From NCBI GenBank assembly GCA_963736455.1, contig CAVTON010000001.1:1426001-1490000 (forward strand): DNA of 64,000 nucleotides. Direction: 5' to 3'. The DNA comes from DAHUXD01 sp963736455. Its GTDB lineage: Bacteria; Acidobacteriota; Thermoanaerobaculia; UBA5066; Gp7-AA6. A program made the translations under genes and the position numbers. The notes under the pieces were generated by a model. That model was given only the letters and a program-made list of their open reading frames with translations. It searched no databases and was not told where the DNA came from. This document shows, piece after piece, positions 45,256 through 53,640 of the stretch. Position 1 is the stretch's first letter. Each line of letters starts with the position of its first letter.

Positions 45256-48096
45256 CTACGGTTTCACTTCGATGATGATGGGACGCCACATCCTGACCGG
45301 GATTCCATTCTTCGTGGCGGCCCGGAATTTCGCCTTCTTCACCCCGGCGACGACCGCGTCGTTGACGGCGCGCTCCGAGAGGCCCTCTTGCAGCCGCGTC
45401 TCGGTGGCGTTGCCGTTCTCGTCGACCAGGACCATCACGACGACACGGCCCTCGACGCGCCGCTCCCGCGCGATCGGAGGATAGACGACCCGCGGCGGCG
45501 CGATCAGCGTCGGCTCGACGACACCCGGGCCGGGACCGACGAGGTCCCCGCGCTGCGTCTCGGGCTCCTTCGGCGGAGCCGGTTTCGGCGCTTCGGCCGG
45601 CGGAGGGGGTTCGGTCGGGATCGCCGTCGGAATCGGAACCGCCGTGGGGGGCAGGGTCGGCAAGGCGGTCGGCTCCACGACCTGAGGAGCCGGGGCGGCT
45701 TGCGCGGCCGAGGGCTGGGCGGCCGCCGGCGCCGGAGCGCTCTTCGAGGCCGTCGCGGTTCGCTCGAGCTCCTTGCGCTTGATCGCCAGCTGGCGCTGCA
45801 CTTCGGCTTCGACCGCCTTCTGATCGACGGCCGGAGGCGCCGCCGTGGCGACGGCGACCGGCGCGGCCGCGAGCGTGGGCGCGGCGGTCGGAAGCGCGGC
45901 CGCCGGGGTGACGCTCCCCGCCGTCGTCTTGCCGCCGGCCGAGGGTTTCATCATGCGCCAGGCGAGGAACCCGACCAGCGCGATCGCCGCCGCGACCACG
46001 AGGGCGATCAACGGAGTGCGGCTGGCCCTTTCGGCCTCCGCCGACTTCTCGAGCGAGCCGAAAACCTCGGCCGAAGGACGCGAGGGCTCTCGCGACGGCG
46101 GCGCCGGGGCCGGCGGCGGACTCGGGGCGGTGGCGGCCGGAGGCGGAGCGGGCGGCGGCGGCGGTTTCGGGACCGACGAGGTCTTCCGCGAGACCGGCGC
46201 TCCCTTCGACTTGCGCTTGCGGGCCGCCGGTTCGCTTTCTTCGACGGCCTGGGCCGCCTCGCGGGCCTGCGCTTCCGCGACCGCACCTTCCTCGGCCTGC
46301 AGGCGATGGAGGTAGATCGCGACGTCTGCGCTGCCGGGAGCGGGCGTGTAGGAGTAGAGGACCGAATCCAGATCGCGCAGGAGGTCCGAAGCGTTGGCGT
46401 ACCGGTCGTCCGGCTCCTTCGCCAGCGCCTTCAGGACCACGGTGTCGAGGTTGTGCGGAACCTCGGGATTCAGCTGGGAGGGAGGCGCCACGTCGGCGCT
46501 TCGCACCTTTTCGAGGACGTTGATGTCGGTGTCTCCGCCGAACAGCCGTTCCCCTGTGAGCAGCTCGTGGAGAACGACTCCGAGCGAGAAGAGATCGCTG
46601 CGGCGGTCGATGGGCTTTCCCCAGGCCTGCTCGGGCGACATGTACTGGATCTTTCCCTTCAGCGCTCCCGACTGCGTCTTCGACGCCTTCGACGCCGCCT
46701 TGGCGATCCCGAAGTCGCAGAGCTTGATGTCCCCCTCGTACGAGATGAGGATGTTCTGCGGGGAAACGTCGCGATGGACGATGTTGAGCTCGTGCCCCTC
46801 CGCATCGCGGCGGCGGTGGGCATAGTCGAGGGCCGAGGCGACCTTCGACGCGACGTAGACGGCCAGCGGAACCGGCAGGGGAACCCCGAGCGCGCGGCCC
46901 GATTGCTGGATCGTCTTCAGGTCGCGGCCGTCCACGTACTCCATCGCGATGAAGTAGCCGCCCGCCTGGATCTTCCCGAGGTCGTAGATGTGGATGATGT
47001 TGGGATGGTTCAGCTGCGCCGCGAGCTTGGCCTCGTCGGCGAACATCGTGACGAACGCTTCGTCGTCGGCCAGGTGCGGCAGGATCTTCTTGATCGCGAC
47101 GATCTTCTGGAATCCTTCGACGCCGGTCCGCTTGGCCTTGTAGAGCTCGGCCATTCCCCCCGACGCGATCCGCTCGAGGATCTCGTATTGCCCGAACTGG
47201 TCTGGTCCGGATGACGAGACGGCGGCCGCGGGCTCCTCGCGCCTGCGCGGCAGGGCGGCGGGCGGCGACGCCGGCGGAGGCGTCGCGCCGGCCGGAGGCC
47301 TCGGCTTCGAAATCGAAAGGCCCGACAGCGTGTCGGAGAGCATCCGGTCCACGTCGGTGTCGGAAGACATCCTGGGGCGAGGCGGCGCCGCCGGAGTGGG
47401 AGACGGCGGAACCATCGGCGGCGGGGTCTTGTCGGACGGGGCGGCCGGGCGGACGGAGGGCGGCTTCGTCGGCATCAGGCCCGAGAGCGTGTCGCGGAGG
47501 CGCTTGTCCATGTCGCTCTCCGCGTCGGCTCGCGCGGCCGGCGGGGCGGCGGGCGCCGCGGCCGGAGGAGGAGCCGCCCTGGGGACCGGCGGCGTCGGCC
47601 GCTTCTTCGAAGCGTCGGCCGTCAGCTCGTCGAGGACGTCCGAGAAGATGTCGGAGGAGGTCAGCGGCGACGGCGCGGCGGCGGCCTGGGCCGTCTCGAT
47701 GCGCATCGTCTTGGCGCCGACGTCGGTCGAGTCGATCGCCTCCCGAACCGAGCCCATGAAATCCTCGTCGGAGAAGGGGCGCTGGAGGATGTCGAACGCG
47801 CCGACTTTCTGGGCGTCCGCCTTGCGGTTGGAGCCCCGGTAACCGGTCATCATCAGGATGATCGGCGGCGCCGTCGCGCCCCCCTTCTTGCGGATTTCCC
47901 GGATCACCTCGGCGCTGGGCAAGCGCGGGAGCATGCCGGAAAGAAGGATCAGGTCGAAGCGCGAGGCGCCGAAGGTCTGGATCCCCGCCTCGCCGTCGTG
48001 GGCCTCGGAGATCGTGTAGCCGAGCGGCGTCAACAGAGTCCGAGTCCGCTCGATGTAGCGCGGCTCGTATTCGATCAAAAGAACCTTCTTGGGCAT
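45256..48096 (-). CDS. Pseudo-receiver / Ser-Thr kinase / TonB fusion protein
   Basis: The 946-residue protein has a receiver-like domain (1-120), a Pro/Ala linker (~140-295), a protein kinase domain (~300-560), a second linker, one membrane helix (~670-690), a Pro/Ala-rich region and a TonB-type C-terminal domain (~870-946). Kinase residues are intact: Lys336 (VAIKK), Glu355, HRD (441) and DFG (461). The receiver is degenerate: Ser53 replaces the phosphoacceptor Asp, the acidic pair reads IEYEP, and the conserved Lys is Arg. The TonB module would reach the periplasm. Confidence 0.85.
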   Translation of the reverse strand: MPKKVLLIEYEPRYIERTRTLLTPLGYTISEAHDGEAGIQTFGASRFDLILLSGMLPRLPSAEVIREIRKKGGATAPPIILMMTGYRGSNRKADAQKVGAFDILQRPFSDEDFMGSVREAIDSTDVGAKTMRIETAQAAAAPSPLTSSDIFSDVLDELTADASKKRPTPPVPRAAPPPAAAPAAPPAARADAESDMDKRLRDTLSGLMPTKPPSVRPAAPSDKTPPPMVPPSPTPAAPPRPRMSSDTDVDRMLSDTLSGLSISKPRPPAGATPPPASPPAALPRRREEPAAAVSSSGPDQFGQYEILERIASGGMAELYKAKRTGVEGFQKIVAIKKILPHLADDEAFVTMFADEAKLAAQLNHPNIIHIYDLGKIQAGGYFIAMEYVDGRDLKTIQQSGRALGVPLPVPLAVYVASKVASALDYAHRRRDAEGHELNIVHRDVSPQNILISYEGDIKLCDFGIAKAASKASKTQSGALKGKIQYMSPEQAWGKPIDRRSDLFSLGVVLHELLTGERLFGGDTDINVLEKVRSADVAPPSQLNPEVPHNLDTVVLKALAKEPDDRYANASDLLRDLDSVLYSYTPAPGSADVAIYLHRLQAEEGAVAEAQAREAAQAVEESEPAARKRKSKGAPVSRKTSSVPKPPPPPAPPPAATAPSPPPAPAPPSREPSRPSAEVFGSLEKSAEAERASRTPLIALVVAAAIALVGFLAWRMMKPSAGGKTTAGSVTPAAALPTAAPTLAAAPVAVATAAPPAVDQKAVEAEVQRQLAIKRKELERTATASKSAPAPAAAQPSAAQAAPAPQVVEPTALPTLPPTAVPIPTAIPTEPPPPAEAPKPAPPKEPETQRGDLVGPGPGVVEPTLIAPPRVVYPPIARERRVEGRVVVMVLVDENGNATETRLQEGLSERAVNDAVVAGVKKAKFRAATKNGIPVRMWRPIIIEVKP

Positions 48097-48163
48097 GAAC
48101 TGAACCTATTGTCGCTGGAAATGCCCGGAAATCAAGGAGAAGCGGGAGCCGGACGTGTCCTCA

Positions 48164-48169
48164 TATAAT
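48164..48169 (+). promoter_or_regulatory. Consensus -10 box of yebC-ruvC
   Basis: TATAAT lies 22 bases before the yebC ATG (48191) and just upstream of its TTAGGAG site. No good -35 box is present. Confidence 0.45.
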
Positions 48170-48190
48170 CCCCGCCCTTAGGAGACGCAC

Positions 48191-48931
48191 ATGTCCGGCC
48201 ACAGCAAATGGAGCACGATCAAGCATAAGAAGGGCGCCGCCGACGCCAAGCGCGGCCGCCTCTTCACCAAGCTGATCCGCGAGATCACCATGTCCGCCAA
48301 GCAGGGCGGAGGCGCTCCGGAATCCAATCCCCGTCTGCGAAAGGCGATCGACGACGCGAAAGCGGTCAACATGCCCGCCGACAACATCAAGCGCGCCGTC
48401 CAGCGCGGCACGGGGGAATTGCCCGGCGTCTCCTACGAAGAGGTGACCTACGAGGGCTACGGCCCCGGCGGAACGGCCATTCTGATCGAGGCGCTGACGG
48501 ACAACAAGAACCGGACGCTGCCGGAGATCCGGACGATCTTCTCCAAGCACGGCGGCAATCTCGGCGAGTCGGGATCGGTCAAGTTTCTCTTTCAGAAGAA
48601 GGGCTATATCGCGATCGAAAAGGACAAGGCGAGCGAGGACGCGGTGATGGAAGCCGCGATCGAGGCGGGCGCCGACGACGTCCAGACCTCCGACCAGTTC
48701 CACGAGATCCAGACCGCTCCCGAGTCTTTCGAAGACGTCCGGAAGCAGCTCGAAGGCAAGGGCCTCGCGCTCGCCGTGGCGGAGATCTCCATGATTCCGA
48801 CGACCGAGGTCATGCTCGACGCGCGCAAAGCGGACCAGATGGTCAAGCTGATGGAAGCGATCGAGGACCACGACGACGTCCAGCACGTCTGGGCCAACTT
48901 CGATTTCGCCGAGGCTCCCGCCGAGAGGTGA
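48191..48931 (+). CDS. yebC: YebC/PmpR-family protein
   Basis: The 246-residue protein starts with the invariant MSGHSKWSTIKHKKGAADAK and continues with the three-domain YebC pattern (NPRLRKAIDDAKAVNMPADN, YEGYGPGGTAILIE, SGSVKFLFQKKGYI). Members were annotated as transcription regulators; newer work ties YebC to translation of proline-rich stretches. It is followed after one base by ruvC, as in many genomes. The proline-rich proteins in the window would be clients if that newer role holds. Confidence 0.95.
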   Translation: MSGHSKWSTIKHKKGAADAKRGRLFTKLIREITMSAKQGGGAPESNPRLRKAIDDAKAVNMPADNIKRAVQRGTGELPGVSYEEVTYEGYGPGGTAILIEALTDNKNRTLPEIRTIFSKHGGNLGESGSVKFLFQKKGYIAIEKDKASEDAVMEAAIEAGADDVQTSDQFHEIQTAPESFEDVRKQLEGKGLALAVAEISMIPTTEVMLDARKADQMVKLMEAIEDHDDVQHVWANFDFAEAPAER

Positions 48932-48932
48932 A

Positions 48933-49427
48933 GTGAAGATCCTCGGCCTCGATCCGGGAACGGCCGCCACCGGATTCGGGATCGTGACCTTCGCCGAGGG
49001 ACGGCTCACTCTGGAGGGCTGCGGCGTCTGGCGTCCGCCGGCGCGCCTCGAATTCGCCGGACGGCTCGACTTTCTCGCCGGGGCGGCCCAGGCGCTGATC
49101 GCGACGGAGTGCCCGGCGGCCGTTTCCGTCGAAACCGTGTTCGCCGCCAGGAACATCGCCTCGGCGCTCAAGCTCGCCCATGCCCGGGGCGTCCTGCTCG
49201 CGGCCGCTGCGCGGGCTTCTCTTCCGGTGTTCGAATACGAGCCGAGGCTCGTCAAGAAGGCCCTGGTGGGCTACGGTCAGGCCGAGAAGGAGCAGGTCCG
49301 AGCCATGGTGCTCTCCCTGCTTTCCCGGCAGCGGTCCCGGATTCCGCTCGACGCGGCCGACGCGCTGGCGGTCGCGATCTGCCACATACATTCGTCGCCT
49401 CCGCTCCGTTCGGGGCCTGCGCCCTAG
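48933..49427 (+). CDS. ruvC: Holliday-junction resolvase RuvC, tail encoded by a repeat
   Basis: The 164-residue protein has the four catalytic acids by position: Asp7 (LGLDPGTAATGFG), Glu67 (SVETVF), Asp140 and Asp143 (LDAADALAVAI). RuvC cuts Holliday junctions with RuvAB. The last ~11 residues (SSPPLRSGPAP) and the TAG come from repeat copy B, whose P2 loop holds the stop. The native end is probably near ICHIH. ruvA and ruvB do not follow. GTG start at 48933. Confidence 0.95.
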   Translation: MKILGLDPGTAATGFGIVTFAEGRLTLEGCGVWRPPARLEFAGRLDFLAGAAQALIATECPAAVSVETVFAARNIASALKLAHARGVLLAAAARASLPVFEYEPRLVKKALVGYGQAEKEQVRAMVLSLLSRQRSRIPLDAADALAVAICHIHSSPPLRSGPAP

Positions 49428-49557
49428 CGGGCGCACCGGCGAGCGGCTCGCCCGGATGCGGGCTCGACCGCTCGCCTGGCCCCTCTCTCCGCTCCGGCTC
49501 CCGCCGCGCAAGTCGTTTCGCTCGCCCGAGCTCGCGAAACTTGGTCGCGCGGCGAGC
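49393..49557 (+). repeat. Structured intergenic repeat, copy B (overlaps ruvC end)
   Basis: Stems correspond to copy A but differ in sequence: P1 GGGGCC/GGCCCC (49412-49417 / 49478-49483); P2 TGCGCCC/GGGCGCA (49418-49435); P3 GGCGAGCGG/CCGCTCGCC (49438-49446 / 49468-49476) with inner CCCG/CGGG; P4 CGCCGCGC/GCGCGGCG (49502-49509 / 49547-49554) with inner GTTTCGC/GCGAAAC. Every change in one arm is matched in the other. Confidence 0.85.
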
Positions 49558-49627
49558 AAAAAGTCACACGGTTCCTAAAATCTACGCTTCCGAGCGAGGC
49601 GAGGAGGCCCCTCACACCAACCGAAAA

Positions 49628-49646
49628 CGCCGTGCTCCGCACGGCG
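49628..49646. repeat. Small hairpin between the inverted repeat copies
   Basis: CGCCGTGC-tcc-GCACGGCG is a perfect 8-bp stem. It is followed by a second small pairing ACCCT...AGGGT. Confidence 0.6.
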
Positions 49647-49734
49647 CACCCTACTGCTGAGGGTCTGCCTTCGGTGGTCGGGGTCCCGCCGGGAGAGGGG
49701 GTAAGACGGCTCGACAAGACGCGATCTTCCAAAA

Positions 49735-49902
49735 GCTCGCGGCGTGAGAAGTCACCTGAGCGAAGCGAAGGTGGAGGCTCACGCCGCGGGAGCCGCAGCG
49801 AGCGTCGGGATCAGGCCGGCGGTCGAGCGCCTTTGCGCGAGCCGCCGGCCGGTGCGCGCCCGAACGGGCGCGCAGATCCCAAAGCGAGCGAAGGCGACGT
49901 TG
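49735..49902 (-). repeat. Structured intergenic repeat, copy C (reverse)
   Basis: Read on the minus strand this copy aligns with copy A almost base for base outside the stems. Stems on the plus strand are P4 CGCGGCGTGAG/CTCACGCCGCG, identical to A; P3 GGCCGGCGG/CCGCCGGCC with inner CGC/GCG; P2 GCGCGCCC/GGGCGCGC; and P1 GGGATC/GATCCC. It ends about 20 bases before the DUF4388 start codon. Confidence 0.85.
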
Positions 49903-49923
49903 GGTGCTAGCATTCCAGCAAGT

Positions 49924-50835
49924 ATGTCCTTTCAGGGTTCCATCTCGGAGCTGCCGGTCCCGGACATCATTCAGCTCGTCTCGGTCTCCGGAAAGACCGG
50001 GGTGTTCCTGCTGATGCGGGGGCCCGAAAGAGGCTCGATTTACCTCCAGAACGGCCGGATCGTGCATGCCGAGCTCGGCTCGCTCGGCGGTGAGGAGGCC
50101 GTGTACGCGCTGGCGATCTGGTCCACGGGCGACTTCCAGTTCACGCCCGGCAAGGAAAGCGAAAAGACCACGATCGAGAAGTCGAACACCTCGCTGTTGA
50201 TGGAAGCGGCACGGCGTCTGGACGAATGGAAAGTGCTCGCCCGAAAGATCCCGGGCGTGGACTTCATCCCGGTCCTGAAACCGCGGGAGCTCGGCGAGCC
50301 CGTCACGCTCTCGCCTCCGGAGTGGAACCTGATCATTCGCATCGACGGCCGGAAGTCGGTCGAGGAGCTCGCGCGTTCGACGAGCTCGAACTCCTTCGAG
50401 ACGGCGAAAGTGCTCTATGGGCTCGTGACTTCCGACCTGGTGGACATGCGTCCCAATTCCGCGGCCCGGAGCGGCGCGGCCGCACCGGCGCCGGCGGCGC
50501 CCTCGCCCGCCGAAGCGCCGGCTCACCGCCCCGCCTCGACGGCGCCGCCTTCGGGCGCCACCGCGGCGCCGGTCCTCGGCGACGAGAAGAAGATCCTGAT
50601 GATTCTCTGTACGCGCGTGAAGCAGGAAGCCGAGGGCGCGATCGGGGAAGCGAATCTGCCGGGGATCGATCGCCCCTACAAGCAGGCGCTGGCCGAAATC
50701 GATCGCGGCCGGGGAGTGGAGGCCGTCCGCGATCTGATCCGCCAGACGGAGAAGGCCATTTCTTCGATCCGCGGCCCGGCGATCATGCGGGCGTTCCAGG
50801 AAAAGATGTCCCTGGTGATGCAGCCCAAGGTCTGA
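49924..50835 (+). CDS. DUF4388-domain protein
   Basis: The 303-residue protein has an N-terminal DUF4388 (PATAN-like) domain (~1-110: FQGSISELPVPDIIQLVSVS, GSIYLQNGRIVHAELG, GEEAVYALAIWSTGDFQF). A middle domain with a repeat of similar helices (~120-180), a Pro/Ala linker and a C-terminal helical segment follow. Such domains occur in gliding and two-component signalling proteins of Myxococcus-like and Acidobacterial genomes. ATG 49924 starts the domain; the upstream in-frame extension is inside repeat C. Confidence 0.75.
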   Translation: MSFQGSISELPVPDIIQLVSVSGKTGVFLLMRGPERGSIYLQNGRIVHAELGSLGGEEAVYALAIWSTGDFQFTPGKESEKTTIEKSNTSLLMEAARRLDEWKVLARKIPGVDFIPVLKPRELGEPVTLSPPEWNLIIRIDGRKSVEELARSTSSNSFETAKVLYGLVTSDLVDMRPNSAARSGAAAPAPAAPSPAEAPAHRPASTAPPSGATAAPVLGDEKKILMILCTRVKQEAEGAIGEANLPGIDRPYKQALAEIDRGRGVEAVRDLIRQTEKAISSIRGPAIMRAFQEKMSLVMQPKV

Positions 50836-50930
50836 TCCGGATCCTGTCGGGCCGCCGCCCTTTCGACTTCAGCCTTCGGGGTCAGGGGGACCTGACCGGA
50901 AGGACGGTGACCTGCCCAAACAGAAGATGT

Positions 50931-50959
50931 TTGGCAATCCGAGCGTTTTGCCTTATCCT
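50931..50959 (+). promoter_or_regulatory. Sigma-70-type promoter of the OmpA-like gene
   Basis: TTGGCA (50931-50936), a 17-base spacer and TATCCT (50954-50959) lie 53 bases before the ATG at 51012. A small hairpin (GGTCAG/CTGACC, 50880-50897) precedes it. Confidence 0.6.
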
Positions 50960-51011
50960 ATTCGGCAGCTACGTTTCCCCGTCCGGGCTCGACTCGAAAG
51001 GAGACACTCGC

Positions 51012-52391
51012 ATGATGTCCAAGCGGACCGCGCTCCTCGGGATGCTGCTCGCCCTGACCGGCGCTTTCGCCTTCGGGCAGCCCGCCGTGATCGCCCCGAC
51101 GACGGGTGGCGACATCGGACTCCTGACGATGCCCACGGCCGACTCGCCCCGGGCGGGCCAGTTCACCCTCGGCTTCTACGGCTGGTACGCGCCGCGATAC
51201 GCCGCCGAGTCCTTTGACGGTCAGCCGAACAATACGCGGTGGTTCGTGCAGTACGGCGCGACGGGTTCCGCGAGCCTCGGTCTGACCAACTGGTGGTCCA
51301 TTTTCGTCGCGGGCGGCGGCCAGGTCACCCAGACGGGCGGCGGCTGGCAGGGGGGAATCATCAATGGCGTTTCGATCCCCGGCCACCTTCGCCTTTCGGA
51401 GGGACAGAAGATCCGCCTCGGGACCAAGGTCAGCTTCCACTCCGAAGATGATCCGGACCTGCGCTTCGGAATCTGGTTGGCCGGGCTCATTCCGGTCACC
51501 TCCGCGGACGCGACCGATGCGAACGGCACCGTGCAGCGCATCAACACGGATCGCGGCGACTGGGAATGGGGCGGCGCGGTCACCAAGGGCTGGTTTACGG
51601 GCATGGTGTCCTATCAGCTCTCCGGCCAGCCCACCGACGTGGACGTCCGTGTGCCGAACATCCTGAGATTCGGCGTCGGCACCGAGATCCCGGTCCTTCC
51701 GATCCTGCACATCCTCCTCGAGGGCTGGTACAACGTCTACGACGGAGGCGACTTCCCCGAGCCCGACTACGGCGCGCTCAACGCGGGCGCCCGCTTCTGG
51801 ATCGGGCACACCGGCTGGGCGGTTTCCGGCGCGCTCTCGACCAACCTGAGCATGCTGTTCGACCACGGCATCGATCCGAACCCGTTCGGCGGCGTCGTCG
51901 GCATCACCTATGCCGCGTGGCCCCCGGCGCCTCCGCCGCCCGTGGTCGTTCCGGCCGCCGCCGAACCGATCATCGAGCAGCCGGCTCCGGCCCCGGCCGC
52001 CGTGGCTCCGGCTCCGCAGCCTCCCCCGCGACCGGCGCCGCGAACCACGACCGACGAGATCTTTTTCGACGGCAAGAGCGCTCGCCTGACCAACATCGCC
52101 AAGGCCGTCCTGGACGGCGTGGCCCTGCGCATGAAGAACGACCTCAACGCGACGGCCGTCGTGACCGGCTACACCGACAACAACGGGACCGACAAGGCCA
52201 ACGAAGAGCTCGGCATGAAGCGGGCGCAGGCGGCCAAGGAATACCTGGTGACGCGCCACGGCATCGATCCGGGCCGGATCACGGCCGCTTCCAAGGGGTC
52301 GTCGGAGCCGGCGTACGACAACTCCACGGCGGAGGGCAAGACGAAGAACCGCCGGGCCCAGATTGTGGTTACACTCGTATCGGGAACGTGA
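51012..52391 (+). CDS. OmpA-like outer-membrane protein
   Basis: The 459-residue protein has a signal peptide (SKRTALLGMLLALTGAFAFG), a beta-strand-rich N-terminal barrel-like region (~30-310), a Pro/Ala linker (~315-350) and a C-terminal OmpA peptidoglycan-binding domain (~350-459). Marks of the latter are VVTGYTDNNGTDKANEELG, KRAQAAKEYLVTRHGIDPGR and KTKNRRAQIVV, with the conserved Asp and Arg. It would tie the outer membrane to the cell wall. The ATG at 51012 follows AAAGGAG; the next ATG is one codon later. Confidence 0.88.
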   Translation: MMSKRTALLGMLLALTGAFAFGQPAVIAPTTGGDIGLLTMPTADSPRAGQFTLGFYGWYAPRYAAESFDGQPNNTRWFVQYGATGSASLGLTNWWSIFVAGGGQVTQTGGGWQGGIINGVSIPGHLRLSEGQKIRLGTKVSFHSEDDPDLRFGIWLAGLIPVTSADATDANGTVQRINTDRGDWEWGGAVTKGWFTGMVSYQLSGQPTDVDVRVPNILRFGVGTEIPVLPILHILLEGWYNVYDGGDFPEPDYGALNAGARFWIGHTGWAVSGALSTNLSMLFDHGIDPNPFGGVVGITYAAWPPAPPPPVVVPAAAEPIIEQPAPAPAAVAPAPQPPPRPAPRTTTDEIFFDGKSARLTNIAKAVLDGVALRMKNDLNATAVVTGYTDNNGTDKANEELGMKRAQAAKEYLVTRHGIDPGRITAASKGSSEPAYDNSTAEGKTKNRRAQIVVTLVSGT

Positions 52392-52420
52392 GAGGGATCT
52401 CGCCACAGCGCTTCTTCGAA

Positions 52421-52445
52421 CCCCCTCCCCGCGAGGGGGTTTTTT
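52421..52445 (+). terminator. Rho-independent terminator of the OmpA-like gene
   Basis: CCCCCTC (52421-52427), a short loop, GAGGGGG (52433-52439) and TTTTTT (52440-52445). This is the best intrinsic terminator in the window. Its 3' arm and T-run overlap the start of the next gene. Confidence 0.9.
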
Positions 52446-53574
52446 GACTCCGGCCGGCGAAGCCGAGGTTCCGCACAGCCCTCCCCCTCGGGTCGTCGGG
52501 CTGACGGTCATCTCGCTCGCCGCCGTCGTCGGGCTGCTCTACTACGGCCGCCCGCTCCTCGTTCCGATCGCGTTCGCTCTCTTCCTGTCCTTCGCGCTGC
52601 GCCCCTTCGTTTCGCTGCTCGAGCGGGCGGGCGTGCCCCGCGTGCTCGCGATCCTCCTGATCCTCTTCGTCATCGTCGGCGGCGTGGCGCTGCTCGTCAT
52701 CAACGTGACGGCGCAGCTGAACCAGTTCTTCGCGGCGCTGCCCCGCTACCAGGCCCGGATCCGGGACCTCGTGAGCCACGTCATGGCCGTCGTGAACCGG
52801 CTCCGCGAGCGGATGGGCTCGATCCTTCCGGAGGATTCCCGGGGCGTCCGCGAGGTCAAGCTCACCGAATCGCAGCTCGACACGACCCGCGCCCTCTTCA
52901 CCCAGCTCGGCGAGACGCTCGGCGTCGTGCTCTATGCCGCCACGGTCCCCTTCCTGACGTTCTTCATGCTGAAAGACCGCGAGAAGTTCAACCGCGTGCT
53001 CGCCGGGATCTTCACGCGCAACGAAAGGCTCGGCGAAGCGGACGTCACCGGCGCGATCTCGCGGACGATGACGGCCTACGCCCTGGGCCTGACCTTCGTG
53101 ATGCTCATCATGGCGGGCATGACGACGCTGTCCCTGATGGCCCTGCGCATCGACTACTACTACGTGCTCGGGCCCGTCGCGGGAATCGCCATCCTTCTTC
53201 CCTACGTCGGCGTGATCCTCTCGACCGTGCCGGCGGTCGCCGTCGCCTACTTCCAGTACGACGGCGAGAAGGCGCTGCTCGTCTTTCTCGTCTACAGCCT
53301 CCTCCAGTTTCTCGAGGGCAACGTCCTGACGCCCTTCATCGTCGGCGGCAAGGTTCGGCTCTTCCCCCTGACCGTGATGATCGCGTTCATCTTCTGGGGG
53401 ACGCTCTGGGGCATTCCGGGCGCCGTGCTCGCCGTGCCCCTCACCTCGGCCATCAAGGTCGTCTGCGAGCACGTGCGCGGATGGGAGGGCCTCGCGCGCC
53501 TGCTCGGCGAGCCGGACCTGCCGCACTACCGAAAGCGAAAGCGCTCCCCCGAGCACGCCGCCGAAACCGGTTAG
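52444..53574 (+). CDS. AI-2E-family transporter
   Basis: The 376-residue protein has the AI-2E/PerM pattern: about seven membrane helices, FALFLSFALRPFVSLLERAG near the first, a soluble loop (~85-165), GPVAGIAILLPYVGVILSTV and LEGNVLTPFIVGGKV near the end. Members export AI-2 or other small molecules, or are Na+/H+ antiporters; the substrate is not settled. The only start with sensible position is TTG 52444 inside the terminator's T-run, with the hairpin's GAGGGGG as the ribosome-binding site. Confidence 0.85.
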   Translation: MTPAGEAEVPHSPPPRVVGLTVISLAAVVGLLYYGRPLLVPIAFALFLSFALRPFVSLLERAGVPRVLAILLILFVIVGGVALLVINVTAQLNQFFAALPRYQARIRDLVSHVMAVVNRLRERMGSILPEDSRGVREVKLTESQLDTTRALFTQLGETLGVVLYAATVPFLTFFMLKDREKFNRVLAGIFTRNERLGEADVTGAISRTMTAYALGLTFVMLIMAGMTTLSLMALRIDYYYVLGPVAGIAILLPYVGVILSTVPAVAVAYFQYDGEKALLVFLVYSLLQFLEGNVLTPFIVGGKVRLFPLTVMIAFIFWGTLWGIPGAVLAVPLTSAIKVVCEHVRGWEGLARLLGEPDLPHYRKRKRSPEHAAETG

Positions 53575-53640
53575 ACGTTCCAACGGCCTCGGCTTGAAGC
53601 CTCTCTCGCGTCGCACGAGAATGGCGCAAGGAGGTTGGCC

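Larger units (their letters stand above)
49428..49923. other. 496-base intergenic region rich in structure
   Basis: Between the ruvC stop and the DUF4388 start lie most of repeat copy B, a 177-base spacer with an 8-bp hairpin, and repeat copy C in opposite orientation. I found no protein gene and no clear promoter here. The DUF4388 gene must be transcribed from within or just after copy C. Confidence 0.7.

Noticed and set aside
48161..49559. Minus-strand ORFs across yebC and ruvC
   Set aside because: Antisense to two well-recognised genes; no independent start signals.
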